The notes: generated by a model from the sequence alone, not told the origin. A DNA stretch of 64,000 nucleotides from Vibrio fortis (GCF_000695685.1 NZ_JFFR01000025.1:186001-250000); one strand, 5' to 3'; shown: positions 8,678 through 19,138, counted from the stretch's first letter. A program made the numbers and translations.

Positions 8678-11600
8678 TGATTGTGGCTCCCTTGAGAGGG
8701 TATGACGTATCTGATTCAGCTCTTGTTGGAATTGCGTAGAAACGGCTTCAACCTCTTGCAGATACAGAAGCATTTGCGTTTCTGCAGAAGATATCTCTAA
8801 CGTTTGCAAAGCAAGTTCACTTGCGAGCGATTCAATGTCAGCAAGTGGCGTTGCGAGAGCGTCACAAGCGACCATTTTAGCCGCACCTTTCACTCGATGA
8901 GCGGTTGTTTTAAGAGACTTAAATCTCTGCTCTTCCCACAATTGAGTGATCGCCCGCCAATCTTCAATAAAGGTAGTTTCAAACTCTTCGAGTAGTGACA
9001 TTGCCACATCGGCATCTCCAAATAGTTCGTTCAATGCCTTAAAGTCTATGAGGCTGCTAGTGTTGTCATCTGTGTTGTCAGCGACTGCAATTTCTCCATC
9101 TATTGGTGGTCTTGATGTTTCGAAACCATCCTCGATATCTTGAAACAATGCAGAAAAGTCATCTTCATCTTGTGATGAAGACGCTGTTTGCTCTGGGTGC
9201 TCTTTCGACTCCTCGTTTGAAATATCATTAAGTGAAGGCAGCCATTTCTCTAAAGTCAGTATCATCTGTTTGATAGAGACAGGTTTGACCAAGAAGTCGT
9301 CCATGCCATGTGCGTAGCAGTTCTCATCCTCCCCCTGAACTGCATTGGCAGTCAGTGCGACGATAGGGAGTCGATAGTCAGCCAATGTGTTGAGCTGATG
9401 AGAATCATCGGCGCCAGTGCAGTTTACGCGGTGCGCAGTAAAGCTCTCTCCCAAGCTGCATAACGTCGAAACGTCTAGTTCATTTAGCTCAAGTCCCGGC
9501 ATTTGTTTGAGTAGCTCACGATGCATTTCATCAGATTGGGCTTCCAGTTGGCGAATGCTGGCTGAGAGAGTATAGCCGTCCATTTCAGGCATGTGACAGT
9601 CAGTTAAAAGCAGTCCATAACGCTTCTCTTTAAGTGCGTTCAGGGCGAGCAAGCCGTTGTCTACGATATCGGCTTGAACTCCGATGTTTGCTAGTTGTTT
9701 GGCGATCACTTGTTGGTTTATTGGGTGATCCTCTGCGACCAGTATTAATCGCCCGTTTCTTTCTGCTTGTTCACGGCTCTCTTGCATGAAGCGTGAGGTC
9801 ACCTCGTTAGTTTTTTGCAATGGCATACAGTCGTGGCTAACAGGTTTGGTGAGTACGTGTACTAAGTTATCGGGTAGAAGTGGATTGACAGATAGGCACC
9901 ATGAACTGCCGAGTGGCTCTGGAGAGAGCATTGGACTTTGATTGATGATGGTAAAGCTTGTTGTCTCGGCGTGTTCCTTTATCCATGCATCGGTAATGGC
10001 GAGTTGTTGCCAGACTGACATGGCGACAAAGATGTGTTTTGGTTTGTTCTGAACTACTGATTCTTGGAGTAGGTCTTTCTGGTTGATGTGCAGAACTTTC
10101 GGCTTTAAATCAAGATGCTTGAGATAACGACACAGCTCTTCTTGCTGTAAGAAGAAGCCGACAATATAAACCTCGGAAGAGGAGTTGGCGATCAGGCTTG
10201 GATTCTGTTGTTGCTCATTGAGCAAAGCGGGCAGTGCCAATGGATATTTCGCCCCATCATCTGGTGTACTACTTATGGGTAGAGATATCGTGACGGTGAA
10301 ATCACTCCCTTTCCCCTCATCGCTATCTAATGTCAGTATTCCCTCCATCTGCTCGATTAACTTAGTGGCGATAGAAAGCCCAAGACCAGTGCCCCCGAAT
10401 CGACGGCTGGTGGTTTTATCAACCTGCTCGAATGGTTGGAAAAGGGCATCTTGTTTATCCTTGGGAATACCAATACCAGTATCTGATACAGTTAAGCTGA
10501 TCTTTTGTTGATGTTGAGTGCTTTCAATAACATTAACATGCAGTGAGATCGTGCCGTGTTCGGTGAATTTAATCGCATTATTGAGGAAGTTATTCAGAAT
10601 TTGATGCAGCCTTATATCATCAGCATAGAGCCATTGTGCGAGTGCAGGATCTTGCCAATAGTGGAACGCTAATCCTTTCTGCTGAGCGTGAATGGATTGT
10701 GGTTGAACAATACGAGCCAAAACTTTCCCCAACTCAATGTCGGTTGGGCTGAGCTCCAGTTTTCCAGCTTCAATCTTTGAATAGTCGAGCACATCATTGA
10801 CGATGTGCAAGAGGTTACGAGCGGATTGAGTCAATCCTCCATGCAGGCTCTGTAGCTCTTCATTCAATTGATGCTCCTGCATTAGCTCTAATAGACCTAA
10901 AATGCCGCTGATTGGCGTACGAACTTCATGGCTGATGGTGGCGAGGAATTGGGATTTGGCTGCGGTTGCACTTTCCGCTTTCTGCCGCGCGTTATCCAAT
11001 GCTTGTTGTTGCTTCTTGAGGAGAGTGATATCGGTAATCACCGTATTCCACTGCATGGCGCTTTGCTGGTTACGTCGATTCTTGTTCGGCGCTTCCACAT
11101 CATTTGGTTCGGACGATTTGGAGCTGGTTGTACCCGAGCTATGGGATACTTGGCTGCTGAACTTAACCCACTTAGTTTCGCCAGTAGGGAGCTTCACTTG
11201 TTGCTCGCTCTCCCAATGCCCCGTAGGCAACGCCTGGACAATAATGCTCTCTAGCTCGCGTATGCCTTGAGCAGAAAACAGCTGAAATAGCCTCTGTGGA
11301 CTGTCTTGAACGGTTTGTGCTGTCAGGCCAAACATGTCATTCACTCCGGCACTGACGAAGCTAAATTGAACGCTCAAAGGCTGGTTTATATCCACTTGAG
11401 TATGCTTTAACACCACACCATCAATGTTATCGGCTAAGGTTTGCAAATGGGTTTCGGCAGCTCTGGCTCGCTCTTCTGCTATCTTTCTTTGTTTGATTTC
11501 AGCCGCCATTTTTCGGTTCCAAAAGACGATCGCTAAGATGATCAAACCTATGGTTAAACCAATGATGGCTGACCATTTAGCGACTTCGCGAGGCGATAGA

Positions 11601-13186
11601 CCTTCTTGATATTCATAGGTTAACCATTTGCTTTCCAGACGTTCGAGCTCCTTTGGAGGCAGGGCGCTAATCGTTTTGTTAAGGATGCTGAGTAGCATAG
11701 GGTGGCGGAAGTTAACGGCCATTGCCAGCTGAGCATTGTTTTGTTCGGTAATGGTTCCTGTGATTTTAAACTGCCCTAAGTAGTCTTGATGGAGAAGGGG
11801 GGCGGCATGATGTAAAGAAGCCAACACATATTCAATTTCTTCTTTTTGTAACGCTTGGAAAGCACTGACATGATTGATATAGGTTTGTCCCTGACAGGCT
11901 AGGCAGAGCGAAGGGAGTACGGTTGCCCCACCACTATTCTCAATGATTCCGATACTCTCGGAACGGCTTGGTGTGAAGCTACCAAAGCGATCCGCTCGAC
12001 TGAGTATTACCCAAGGCTCGTAACTGTAGGCCTGAGTAAAATCCATATATCTCGCCTTTTCCGAGGTTGGCGTCATATTGGTCAATAACATGGTTTCACC
12101 ACGATTAAATGCAACTTCTGCCGCTTCAGTGGTGAGGTAGGTTTTGGTCTCAAATGAGACGCCCAGGACGTTACCAATCAGCTTAAGTACATCAGCAGAT
12201 AGGCCATCGTGTTGCTTCTGATCATTGATGAAGTCATAAGGGTACCAATGTCCGTGAACGCCAACAGGAATTGTCGGGTTTCTTTCCAACCACTCTTGCT
12301 CTTCCAAAGTAAGGTTGAGCGTCCCGTAATTTAAAAGCATTGAGTGTTGAGAAGGCGCTAGCCATTGATTGTATATGGAAGTAAGTGAATCCTGTTTGAT
12401 ATCTTCTAACGCAAAGTTAATTCTACTCAATAGCCTATGTTTGCCTTTCTTCACGGCAAAGTGGAGATGGTCAGCGGGTAAATCGGGCAATAATGAAAGC
12501 ATCAGCGACTCTTGGGGCTGCTCTCTCAACAGGGCTGATAGAGCGAGAGCATCACCGATATAAGCATCAACTTGGTTCTCTTTGATGGCGAGGAAAGCAT
12601 CTTGCGTACTCGTTAATCTGGTTATCCGACTGTCTGGTAGCAAGCTAGGAAGTAAATCATTCAACGCGAAACCTTCTTCAAGAGCAAGATTGGCTGTCGC
12701 GAGATCGCTCAGTTGGTTAATGCTTCGTTGTTGGGTGATTACCGCTCGACGAATTGAAAACATAGGTTCACTGAACGCCATATAGTCTTGGCGCTCTTTG
12801 GTCGCTGAAACACCAACCAACAAATCGAGTTCACCTAGTCTAAATGCGTCTAGTACTGCACTGAAAGTAGGATAGAGCGTGAGCTCATATTCAAATCCAG
12901 CTTTAATCGAGGTTTGATCTAGCATGGTTATCAATAACCCTTCGGTAACGCTGCTACCGCTAGGAGTCTTATGTTGATAGCTATATGGCACCATGTCGTA
13001 AGAGGGGAGGCCAACTCTTAGAACAGGCTTGTTCGATGAGCTTATAGTGCTTGAACTCAATGCGTGGTTTGACTGTGCTTGAACTTGATCCTCGGCATGG
13101 ACATAGAGCGGCTGCGCCACTAAACATAGCCAGATAAAGGGCAGTAAGAAGCGTTTAACTAGGTTTTGAACACAATCGTCATGCAT
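8657..13186 (-). CDS. Hybrid sensor histidine kinase with two periplasmic solute-binding domains (BvgS/EvgS type)
   Basis: A 1509-residue unorthodox sensor kinase. Order: signal sequence (about 1-31); two tandem SBP_bac_3-type periplasmic domains (about 55-280 and 300-525); one membrane helix (about 535-555); a PAS-like domain (about 590-720); HisKA with SHEVRTPISG (His about 751); HATPase with the DTGIGIP and GGTGLGLSIA boxes; a receiver domain (EDHPINQQ, Asp about 1194 in LLTDCHMPEMDG, Lys in DFLVKPVS); and a C-terminal HPt domain (His about 1429 in AHRVKGAAKM). The receiver carries an unusual insert of about 60 residues between MDG and the LPIVALTANA strand. The gene follows the response-regulator gene by 38 bp, suggesting a pair. 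The ligand is probably a small molecule such as an amino acid, but unknown. Confidence 0.92.
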   Translation of the reverse strand: MHDDCVQNLVKRFLLPFIWLCLVAQPLYVHAEDQVQAQSNHALSSSTISSSNKPVLRVGLPSYDMVPYSYQHKTPSGSSVTEGLLITMLDQTSIKAGFEYELTLYPTFSAVLDAFRLGELDLLVGVSATKERQDYMAFSEPMFSIRRAVITQQRSINQLSDLATANLALEEGFALNDLLPSLLPDSRITRLTSTQDAFLAIKENQVDAYIGDALALSALLREQPQESLMLSLLPDLPADHLHFAVKKGKHRLLSRINFALEDIKQDSLTSIYNQWLAPSQHSMLLNYGTLNLTLEEQEWLERNPTIPVGVHGHWYPYDFINDQKQHDGLSADVLKLIGNVLGVSFETKTYLTTEAAEVAFNRGETMLLTNMTPTSEKARYMDFTQAYSYEPWVILSRADRFGSFTPSRSESIGIIENSGGATVLPSLCLACQGQTYINHVSAFQALQKEEIEYVLASLHHAAPLLHQDYLGQFKITGTITEQNNAQLAMAVNFRHPMLLSILNKTISALPPKELERLESKWLTYEYQEGLSPREVAKWSAIIGLTIGLIILAIVFWNRKMAAEIKQRKIAEERARAAETHLQTLADNIDGVVLKHTQVDINQPLSVQFSFVSAGVNDMFGLTAQTVQDSPQRLFQLFSAQGIRELESIIVQALPTGHWESEQQVKLPTGETKWVKFSSQVSHSSGTTSSKSSEPNDVEAPNKNRRNQQSAMQWNTVITDITLLKKQQQALDNARQKAESATAAKSQFLATISHEVRTPISGILGLLELMQEHQLNEELQSLHGGLTQSARNLLHIVNDVLDYSKIEAGKLELSPTDIELGKVLARIVQPQSIHAQQKGLAFHYWQDPALAQWLYADDIRLHQILNNFLNNAIKFTEHGTISLHVNVIESTQHQQKISLTVSDTGIGIPKDKQDALFQPFEQVDKTTSRRFGGTGLGLSIATKLIEQMEGILTLDSDEGKGSDFTVTISLPISSTPDDGAKYPLALPALLNEQQQNPSLIANSSSEVYIVGFFLQQEELCRYLKHLDLKPKVLHINQKDLLQESVVQNKPKHIFVAMSVWQQLAITDAWIKEHAETTSFTIINQSPMLSPEPLGSSWCLSVNPLLPDNLVHVLTKPVSHDCMPLQKTNEVTSRFMQESREQAERNGRLILVAEDHPINQQVIAKQLANIGVQADIVDNGLLALNALKEKRYGLLLTDCHMPEMDGYTLSASIRQLEAQSDEMHRELLKQMPGLELNELDVSTLCSLGESFTAHRVNCTGADDSHQLNTLADYRLPIVALTANAVQGEDENCYAHGMDDFLVKPVSIKQMILTLEKWLPSLNDISNEESKEHPEQTASSSQDEDDFSALFQDIEDGFETSRPPIDGEIAVADNTDDNTSSLIDFKALNELFGDADVAMSLLEEFETTFIEDWRAITQLWEEQRFKSLKTTAHRVKGAAKMVACDALATPLADIESLASELALQTLEISSAETQMLLYLQEVEAVSTQFQQELNQIRHTLSREPQSKAYSYE

Positions 13187-13224
13187 AAAGACATCCTGTC
13201 ATTAGCGGTTTATTTGTGGAGGAA

Positions 13225-14571
13225 CTAACAGTTAGCCGCGGCTGGCACAGCTTTAACAAGTGGTGGTAGAGCAAAGTTGTCTGCTTGTTGTAATGCCATT
13301 TGTTGTAAATGCGCCAAACCACTGCTGTCTGATTGAAGTAGGCTATCTAAATGGCGCTTGAGTTGTTCAACTTTGTCATGAGCTCCTAATGCTTGATAAC
13401 AAACCGCCAGTAAGAAAAATGCCTCGATATCATTTTCAGAAAACTCATTGGTGGATGTGTTTTCGATATGTTGCAGTGCCGAATCTGGTTGATTGAGTTG
13501 GATAAGTTGTATGGTGCGACACAACTTGAGTAGTGGTTTGCTGAGTGCATAGCTCTTTTCTGCATGAGAAAGTCTCTGCCATGCCGCTTCCGGTCGCCAC
13601 AATTGCAGCTCCTTCTCTGTCAGTTTTGAAGAGTCAAACCATAAGATCAGAGCTCGTTTTCCTGATGTATCCCAGATCGAGTGAGGTAGAAGCTGCGCTA
13701 AAGACTTTAAATGTTGAGTAGCCTTATCAAAATCGCGGTTGAGAAGTTGCAGCCACACCATGGTATTGGTGAGTTCGATATTGCTGCTATTCACCGATAA
13801 CACATGATCAATCATGCTGTCAGCCATCTCTAACTTATTGGTGTTTAAGCACACTTTTACTTTAAGCTGTTGCAATTTGAGGTTGCGCGGGTTAGCCGTG
13901 ATCAAGGCATCGAGTTGAGTTAGCGCGTCATGATATTGTTGCTTAGCTATCAGGATTTCAACGAGCTTTGTCTTGGCTGGGAGGTAATCATGCAACTGCA
14001 ACAGGCCGTTGAGCATGGCTTGCGCTTCATCGAGTTTTTGGTTTTTGATAAGGACTTTCGCCATATAGACAATGGCATCTTTCAAAGCTGAAGGATCCGG
14101 TGCTTTGGCGAAGAGAGGCTTCACGGCATTGAGACCACTTTTAACGTACGTTTGCTCGAGTGTTGAAAAGTAGTGTTGTCTGGAGAGTCCTGACGTGACA
14201 CGTTTGATGATATCGTCTGCACGTATCGGTTTAATTAAATACCCATCTGGTTCGAAGTTTGCGTAACCAAAGAAGATATCTTGACTGTCATTACCAGTCA
14301 CAATGAAAACCAGAGTTTGTGGTTTGATCAGCTCTTTTTGTTGTAAGTACTCCAATAGCTGCAGGCCATTACTGCCAGCACCAAGGTCGTGGTCGACCAA
14401 TAGAATATCAAATCTGTGTGCTCGACACGCCTCAATAGCATTTTGAGCATTGGACGCACTGATAACGTTGTTGTTAGGTACACCAAGCTTGATAAGAAGC
14501 GCTCTGGTCGCACTCTGAATTACGCTACTGTCATCAATGATCAGGTAGCGTGATTGGGCAAGTATATCCAT
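13225..14571 (-). CDS. Response regulator with C-terminal TPR domain
   Basis: A 448-residue protein with an N-terminal receiver domain (about 1-130). It has an acidic pocket in YLIIDDSSVI, a phospho-acceptor Asp in ILLVDHDLGAG and the conserved Lys in GYLIKPIRADD. The remaining about 300 residues form helical TPR-like repeats (for example KVLIKNQKLDEAQAMLNGLL and AKQQYHDALTQLDALI). There is no DNA-binding domain, so output is probably by protein-protein contact. It is the first gene of the pair with the hybrid kinase downstream, which probably phosphorylates it; that pairing is inferred from position alone. Confidence 0.88.
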   Translation of the reverse strand: MDILAQSRYLIIDDSSVIQSATRALLIKLGVPNNNVISASNAQNAIEACRAHRFDILLVDHDLGAGSNGLQLLEYLQQKELIKPQTLVFIVTGNDSQDIFFGYANFEPDGYLIKPIRADDIIKRVTSGLSRQHYFSTLEQTYVKSGLNAVKPLFAKAPDPSALKDAIVYMAKVLIKNQKLDEAQAMLNGLLQLHDYLPAKTKLVEILIAKQQYHDALTQLDALITANPRNLKLQQLKVKVCLNTNKLEMADSMIDHVLSVNSSNIELTNTMVWLQLLNRDFDKATQHLKSLAQLLPHSIWDTSGKRALILWFDSSKLTEKELQLWRPEAAWQRLSHAEKSYALSKPLLKLCRTIQLIQLNQPDSALQHIENTSTNEFSENDIEAFFLLAVCYQALGAHDKVEQLKRHLDSLLQSDSSGLAHLQQMALQQADNFALPPLVKAVPAAANC

Positions 14572-14776
14572 ATATTAGCCTTATGACGTTTTAGCCTTTA
14601 CCGTACATATCCATCTGTTTATCGAATTATTTGTCTAGGATTGCACAGCTTATTTATTAGACACTTAAGTGTAGAAGGGCATGTTATAAAATGCCACCTG
14701 GTGCAGAAAAACAGAGTGCTTTTGGAAAGGGTATCACGTACGTAATAAGGGGGAAGGGTATGAAAAAGGTAATAAA

Positions 14777-14802
14777 AAGCCGCCTAATGATAGGCGGCTT
14801 TT
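14777..14802 (-). terminator. Terminator downstream of the YuiF/NhaC-type transporter
   Basis: Stem AAGCCGCCT / AGGCGGCTT with A-rich flanks on the left, giving a T run on the minus strand. It is placed 40 bp past the transporter stop. Confidence 0.85.
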
Positions 14803-14841
14803 AAACGGTATGCGTTTCGCTCTTAGCTTCTTAGCTATAGG

Positions 14842-16167
14842 CTAAAGAACCATTGCGGCAATCCAACCGAATGCAATCAGTGGAAGGTTGTAGTGTAGGA
14901 AAGTTGGTACTACCGTTTCCCATACGTGCTCGTGTTGACCATCTGCGTTAAGACCAGATGTTGGACCCAACGTAGAGTCAGACGCTGGTGAACCTGCGTC
15001 ACCCAATGCTGCAGCAGTACCCACTAGTGCGATAGTCGCCATTGGAGAGAAACCAAATGCTGCCGCTAGTGGAACGTAAATCGTCGCAAGAATTGGAATT
15101 GTAGAGAACGAAGAACCGATACCCATGGTTACCAGTAGGCCTACAACCAACATTAGGAGTGCAGCAAGAGGCTTGTTGTCGCCGATTGATGTTGATAGCG
15201 CTTCAACCAGAGACTCAACGCCACCAGTTTGTTTCATTACCGCTGCAAAACCTGCTGCTGCGATCATGATGAAGCCGATCATCGCCATCATGTGAACGCC
15301 TTTCGTGAACACATCTTGTGTCTCTTTCCATGCAATCACGCCACCAAACGTAAACACCATGAAACCAGCCAAAGCACCAATGATCATAGAGCCAGTAGAA
15401 AGCTGTACAGTCAGTGCTGCTACAATACCCACTGCTGCAACAATGATGTGTTTCTTGTTGATCTGCTTAGTCTCTGTAGAAACCGTTGTAAGTTCAGTTT
15501 CTTTGTATTGACGAGGTTTGCGGTAAGTAAAGAACACTGCAGTCAGTAGACCAAAGATCATACCTGCTGCTGGTAGTAACATCGCGACAGGAACTTGGCT
15601 CGCAACAACATTTTCTAGGCCGTTGTCATGAAGGTTCTTTAGTAGGATGTTGTTTAGGAAGATACCACCGAAACCGATTGGAAGAACCATATATGGTGTG
15701 ATCAGACCGAAAGTCAGGACACACGCGATCAAACGACGATCGAGGTTCATTTTTGCAAACACGCCTAGTAGAGGTGGAATCAAAATTGGGATGAAGGCGA
15801 TATGCACAGGGATAACGTTTTGAGAAGACATCGTCACAAGAATAAGTGATGCAAGAATGCCGTATTTCAAACCAGTCGAAGCTGTGCTGTTCTCTTTGCC
15901 GTGAATGCGCTTGATAACGCTTTGAGCAAGCAGGTCAGTAATACCTGAACGTGAGATAGCAACAGCAAATGTACCTAACATTGCGTAGCTTAGAGCGATA
16001 GTCGCACCGCCACCTAAGCCACTTTCAAAAGCAGCAACGGCATCGTTAAGAGTCATGCCCGACACAACGCCACCGATGATCGCACTGAACGTGAGAGCAA
16101 CGACAACGTTAACACGCATCAAGGCTAGAACTAGCATGATGCAAACTGATATAACAACAGGGTTCAT
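14842..16167 (-). CDS. Na+/H+ antiporter family (YuiF/NhaC-like) transporter
   Basis: A 441-residue polytopic membrane protein with about 11-12 hydrophobic helices. It carries the family features [20 protein letters not shown] near residue 50, [22 protein letters not shown] in the second half, and [21 protein letters not shown] near the C terminus. It belongs to the group annotated as Na+/H+ antiporter family; Bacillus YuiF of this group is reported to move histidine. The real substrate (Na+/H+ or an amino acid) is not decided by sequence. It lies downstream of rnt with a 73-bp gap and no terminator between, so co-transcription is possible. Confidence 0.8.
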   Translation of the reverse strand: MNPVVISVCIMLVLALMRVNVVVALTFSAIIGGVVSGMTLNDAVAAFESGLGGGATIALSYAMLGTFAVAISRSGITDLLAQSVIKRIHGKENSTASTGLKYGILASLILVTMSSQNVIPVHIAFIPILIPPLLGVFAKMNLDRRLIACVLTFGLITPYMVLPIGFGGIFLNNILLKNLHDNGLENVVASQVPVAMLLPAAGMIFGLLTAVFFTYRKPRQYKETELTTVSTETKQINKKHIIVAAVGIVAALTVQLSTGSMIIGALAGFMVFTFGGVIAWKETQDVFTKGVHMMAMIGFIMIAAAGFAAVMKQTGGVESLVEALSTSIGDNKPLAALLMLVVGLLVTMGIGSSFSTIPILATIYVPLAAAFGFSPMATIALVGTAAALGDAGSPASDSTLGPTSGLNADGQHEHVWETVVPTFLHYNLPLIAFGWIAAMVL

Positions 16168-16240
16168 AATTTTCTCGGAGTGTTGTGTTTAACTATTTTT
16201 AATTAATGACATTACGAAAAGACGTGTGTCGATTTTATTT

Positions 16241-16885
16241 TTATTCTGGTTCAACAAGTGGCCAGCCGCCAAGCGCTTTCCATTTGTTGACGATACCGCA
16301 AAACAGTTCAGCTGTTTTCTGGGTATCATACAAAGCAGAGTGTGCTTCTTTGTTGTCGAATTCCATCCCTGCAGTACGGCAAGCTTTAGCCAGAACGGTT
16401 TGGCCGTAGGCAAGTCCACTTAAGGCAGCAGTGTCAAAAGTTGCAAAAGGATGGAAAGGGACGCGTTTAAGCTTACAACGCTCACTAGCAGCATTGACGA
16501 AGTTTAAGTCGAATGTTGCGTTGTGTGCCACCATGATGGCACGGCTGCAGTTGGAAGCTTTTTGTTCTTTTCTCACAAGTTTGTAGATCTCTTTGAGGGC
16601 TTCTTGCTCAGAGACCGCACCACGTAATGGACTGAAAGGGTCTTTGATGCCGTTGAAATCTAAGGCTTCTTGCTCGATGTTGGCACCTTCAAAGGGCTCG
16701 ATATGAAAATGAAGCGTCGATGCTGGATGGAGATCTCCGTTTTCATCCATTTTTAGGGTAATGGCACAGATTTCTAATAATGCATCGGTTTTCGCGTTGA
16801 ACCCTGCGGTTTCCACGTCAATGACTACTGGAAAATAGCCACGGAAACGTTTTTTTAGGGTCAGAGCTTCGTTTTCTACAGTCAT
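16241..16885 (-). CDS. rnt: Ribonuclease T
   Basis: A 214-residue DEDDh exonuclease. Catalytic motifs: DVETAG near the N terminus (exo I), [10 protein letters not shown] in mid-protein (exo II) and [13 protein letters not shown] (exo III, His and Asp). RNase T trims the 3' ends of tRNAs (CCA turnover) and other stable RNAs, working as a dimer. The length matches the E. coli enzyme. It is divergent from motY, an arrangement known in Vibrio. Confidence 0.95.
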   Translation of the reverse strand: MTVENEALTLKKRFRGYFPVVIDVETAGFNAKTDALLEICAITLKMDENGDLHPASTLHFHIEPFEGANIEQEALDFNGIKDPFSPLRGAVSEQEALKEIYKLVRKEQKASNCSRAIMVAHNATFDLNFVNAASERCKLKRVPFHPFATFDTAALSGLAYGQTVLAKACRTAGMEFDNKEAHSALYDTQKTAELFCGIVNKWKALGGWPLVEPE

Positions 16886-17073
16886 GTTAGCCCAAATAAG
16901 TGTGATTGAGGCTGCATTATTGCAGATAATAGCAGTGATAAAAACTCCAGAAAGTGATTAATTCATAAATTAGCCACCCACACTCGGCGCGATATTTGCA
17001 TTAATCTGTTCAGAGAGAATATGCGGCAATTGGCTGCATTGTTAAACGAATTGCTTAAGAGATACTCCCCCTT

Positions 17074-17955
17074 ATGAATAAACGACTAATTACAGGTTCA
17101 ATTCTGTTTTCGTTACTGATGTCGTCGACGGCGCTTGCGCAAGAGAAGCGATATGGGGCATCTCCTCAACAGTCGACTTGGGAAATGGTGGCAAATACCC
17201 CATTAGAATGTCGATTGGTTCACCCAATTCCAAACTTTGGTGATGCGGAGTTTTCATCCCGTGCCAGCAAAAAGATCATATTAGACTTTGAACTTAAAAT
17301 GCGTCGTCCAATGGGGGCAACACGCAATGTCAGTTTGATCTCGATGCCGCCTCCGTGGCGTCCAGGTGAGAGTGCTGATCGAATGACAACGATTAAGTTT
17401 TTCCAACAATTTGACGGCTATGTTGGTGGTCAAACTGCTTGGGGTATCTTGAGCGAGTTAGAGAAAGGGCGTTACCCAACGTTTAGCTACCAAGAGTGGC
17501 AAAGCCGAGACCAACGAATTGAAGTGGCACTCTCTTCGGTATTGTTCCAACAGAAATATAATGTGTTCAGTGACTGTATTTCGAATCTACTGCCTTACAG
17601 CTTTGAAGATATCTCATTTACGATTCTGCACTACGATCGAAACAGTGACCAGTTGAGTAAGGCATCGCAAAAGCGTTTGAGTCAGATTGCAGAATACATT
17701 CGTTATAACCAAGATATTGACCTTGTGCTGGTGGCGACCTATACCGATTCGGCGGACAGCAAAGGTGTTAGCCAAAACTTATCGGAGCGTCGAGCAGAGT
17801 CTTTACGTGAGTACTTTAAATCGCTTGGTCTTTCCGAAGAGCGAATTCAGGTGCAGGGTTATGGTAAGCGCCGCCCAATTGCTGATAATGCGTCTCCAAT
17901 TGGCAAAGATAAGAACCGACGCGTGGTGATTTCGCTTGGACGAACTCAGGTCTAG
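17074..17955 (+). CDS. motY: Sodium-type polar flagellar motor protein MotY
   Basis: A 293-residue periplasmic protein with a signal peptide (cleavage near residue 22 after STALA). The N-terminal half is the motor-associating domain of the T ring. The C-terminal half is an OmpA-like peptidoglycan-binding domain containing [20 protein letters not shown] and the [13 protein letters not shown]...NRRVVISL ending. MotY with MotX anchors the Na+-driven PomA/PomB stator at the polar flagellum. Length and gene order (divergent from rnt) match other Vibrio. Two Cys (in PLECRLV and FSDCISN) could form a disulfide. It is a single gene with a strong terminator. Confidence 0.95.
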   Translation: MNKRLITGSILFSLLMSSTALAQEKRYGASPQQSTWEMVANTPLECRLVHPIPNFGDAEFSSRASKKIILDFELKMRRPMGATRNVSLISMPPPWRPGESADRMTTIKFFQQFDGYVGGQTAWGILSELEKGRYPTFSYQEWQSRDQRIEVALSSVLFQQKYNVFSDCISNLLPYSFEDISFTILHYDRNSDQLSKASQKRLSQIAEYIRYNQDIDLVLVATYTDSADSKGVSQNLSERRAESLREYFKSLGLSEERIQVQGYGKRRPIADNASPIGKDKNRRVVISLGRTQV

Positions 17956-17993
17956 ATTTTACGGATCTTGCCGCTTTAATAAGTTAACCGATA

Positions 17994-18027
17994 AAAAATG
18001 CCAGTCTGTTGAGACTGGCATTTTTTG
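17994..18027. terminator. Bidirectional terminator between motY and the Cys-rich gene
   Basis: Stem AAAAATGCCAGTCT / AGACTGGCATTTTT with a GTTG loop, flanked by A on one side and T on the other. It can serve both convergent genes. Confidence 0.92.
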
Positions 18028-18041
18028 TTTCCGGGCAGGAA

Positions 18042-18476
18042 TTAATTCAGACGGAACTTAGCAATGATTTCACAATTGGTTGCGGTATCGATCTTTTCAA
18101 CCATGGACGCTATCTGTGGGTTCGGGTGACGTTTCATAAAATCAATCAATGCCTTTTTGCAGCAGCCAATAGAATCGATGAAGCTTGAGCATTGCGTGTT
18201 AGGGCACTGAGGAATAAGGGTTAACACTTTTTCAGAAGCCAGTTGAAGATACTTCAATTCATAATCAGTATCGCCCGCCCAACGCCAAAATTGCGCTAAG
18301 TTGTGGCAAGAGATAACTGAAATTAATAGTCGCTCGTCAGCTTCAATATCAGTGCGTTCAGTGATTCTCTCACTGAGCGTCAGAGCTTGCTGATAGTGAA
18401 GGATGCTTCGAATAGGATCGTCGAGTTGCAGTGCAGTATCGGCAAGTAATGTGTGTTTTTCCCATTCGTTTATCAT
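18042..18476 (-). CDS. Cys-rich small protein, probable Fur target (DUF2753-like)
   Basis: A 144-residue soluble protein, mostly helical, with TPR-like helices (SILHYQQALTLSERI, FWRWAGDTDYELKYLQLASE). I believe it belongs to a Vibrio family annotated DUF2753, but am not certain. It has six cysteines, four clustered as CX4CX8CC (about residues 101-115), plus single Cys in SCHNL and NCEII. The promoter on the minus strand (TTTACA, 17 bp, TAGATT) has a Fur box entirely within its spacer, so expression should rise on iron starvation. A ribosome-binding site AGGGAG precedes the ATG. The function is unknown; the Cys cluster and iron control suggest a role in metal or redox physiology. Confidence 0.8.
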   Translation of the reverse strand: MINEWEKHTLLADTALQLDDPIRSILHYQQALTLSERITERTDIEADERLLISVISCHNLAQFWRWAGDTDYELKYLQLASEKVLTLIPQCPNTQCSSFIDSIGCCKKALIDFMKRHPNPQIASMVEKIDTATNCEIIAKFRLN

Positions 18477-18506
18477 GATGATAGCTCCCTAATTAAAACT
18501 GGCATC

Positions 18507-18535
18507 AATCTAAACGATAATCATTATCATGTAAA
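18507..18535 (-). promoter_or_regulatory. Fur-box promoter of the Cys-rich gene
   Basis: On the minus strand, -35 TTTACA (18530-18535) and -10 TAGATT (18507-18512) are separated by 17 bp. The spacer contains GATAATCATTATC (18516-18528), a perfect inverted repeat matching the core of the Fur consensus. Fur-Fe2+ bound here would block RNA polymerase directly. Confidence 0.72.
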
Positions 18536-18606
18536 GTCTAATGATTGAGAATTCGGCAAGATATAGTGTTTTCTGAGACGCGCTGCTACAAAATAGAGGC
18601 AAATAA

Positions 18607-18629
18607 AAAGCGAGCACCATGCTCGCTTT
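18607..18629 (-). terminator. gloA terminator
   Basis: Stem AAAGCGAGC / GCTCGCTTT with a 5-nt loop and, leftward, the T-rich tail TTTTTATTT. Confidence 0.85.
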
Positions 18630-18673
18630 ATGTCTTACAGAATCTTGCTATTCAGTGAAGTTTAAATAAGGAA

Positions 18674-19090
18674 TTAACCTTCTAGACCTGCACTCGCTTG
18701 TTTGTTTTGAATCAGCTCAATCATGTAGCCGTCAGGGTCTTTAACGAATGCAATGTGAGTTGAACCGCCTTTCACTGGGCCTGGCTCGCGAGTAACGTTG
18801 CCGCCTGCCGCTTTGATAGCGTCACAAGTGCTGTAGATGTCGTCAACGCCAATTGCTACGTGACCAAATGCATTACCTAGGTCGTACTCAGACGTACCCC
18901 AATTGTAAGTCAGCTCGATTACAGAGCCCTGTGACTCATCGCCATAGCCCACGAATACTAATGTGTATTCATACTCTTCGTTTTCGTTACGACGAAGTAC
19001 ATTCATACCCATAACGTTTGTGTAGAATTCGATTGAACGGTCAAGATCACCAACGCGCAGCATGGTGTGTAAAATACGGCCATTTGACAT
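18674..19090 (-). CDS. gloA: Lactoylglutathione lyase (glyoxalase I)
   Basis: A 138-residue glyoxalase I that isomerises the methylglyoxal-glutathione hemithioacetal to S-lactoylglutathione. Two beta-alpha-beta-beta-beta modules are present. The four metal ligands are His in [10 protein letters not shown], Glu in [10 protein letters not shown], His in [10 protein letters not shown] and Glu in [10 protein letters not shown], the Ni-type short form as in E. coli. It lies 48 bp downstream of nth in the same direction, so it could be read from the rnf-nth transcript or from a promoter of its own. Confidence 0.95.
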   Translation of the reverse strand: MSNGRILHTMLRVGDLDRSIEFYTNVMGMNVLRRNENEEYEYTLVFVGYGDESQGSVIELTYNWGTSEYDLGNAFGHVAIGVDDIYSTCDAIKAAGGNVTREPGPVKGGSTHIAFVKDPDGYMIELIQNKQASAGLEG

Positions 19091-19138
19091 AGTGTTTTGC
19101 TCCTAGCTTAGATGTTTTTATAGAAAACCGATAATTGG

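Noticed and set aside
16966..17000. Sigma-28-type promoter for motY (TAAA ... CGCGATAT)
   Set aside because: The spacing between the elements is about 3 bp too long and the -10 part matches only five of eight, so it is not supported.
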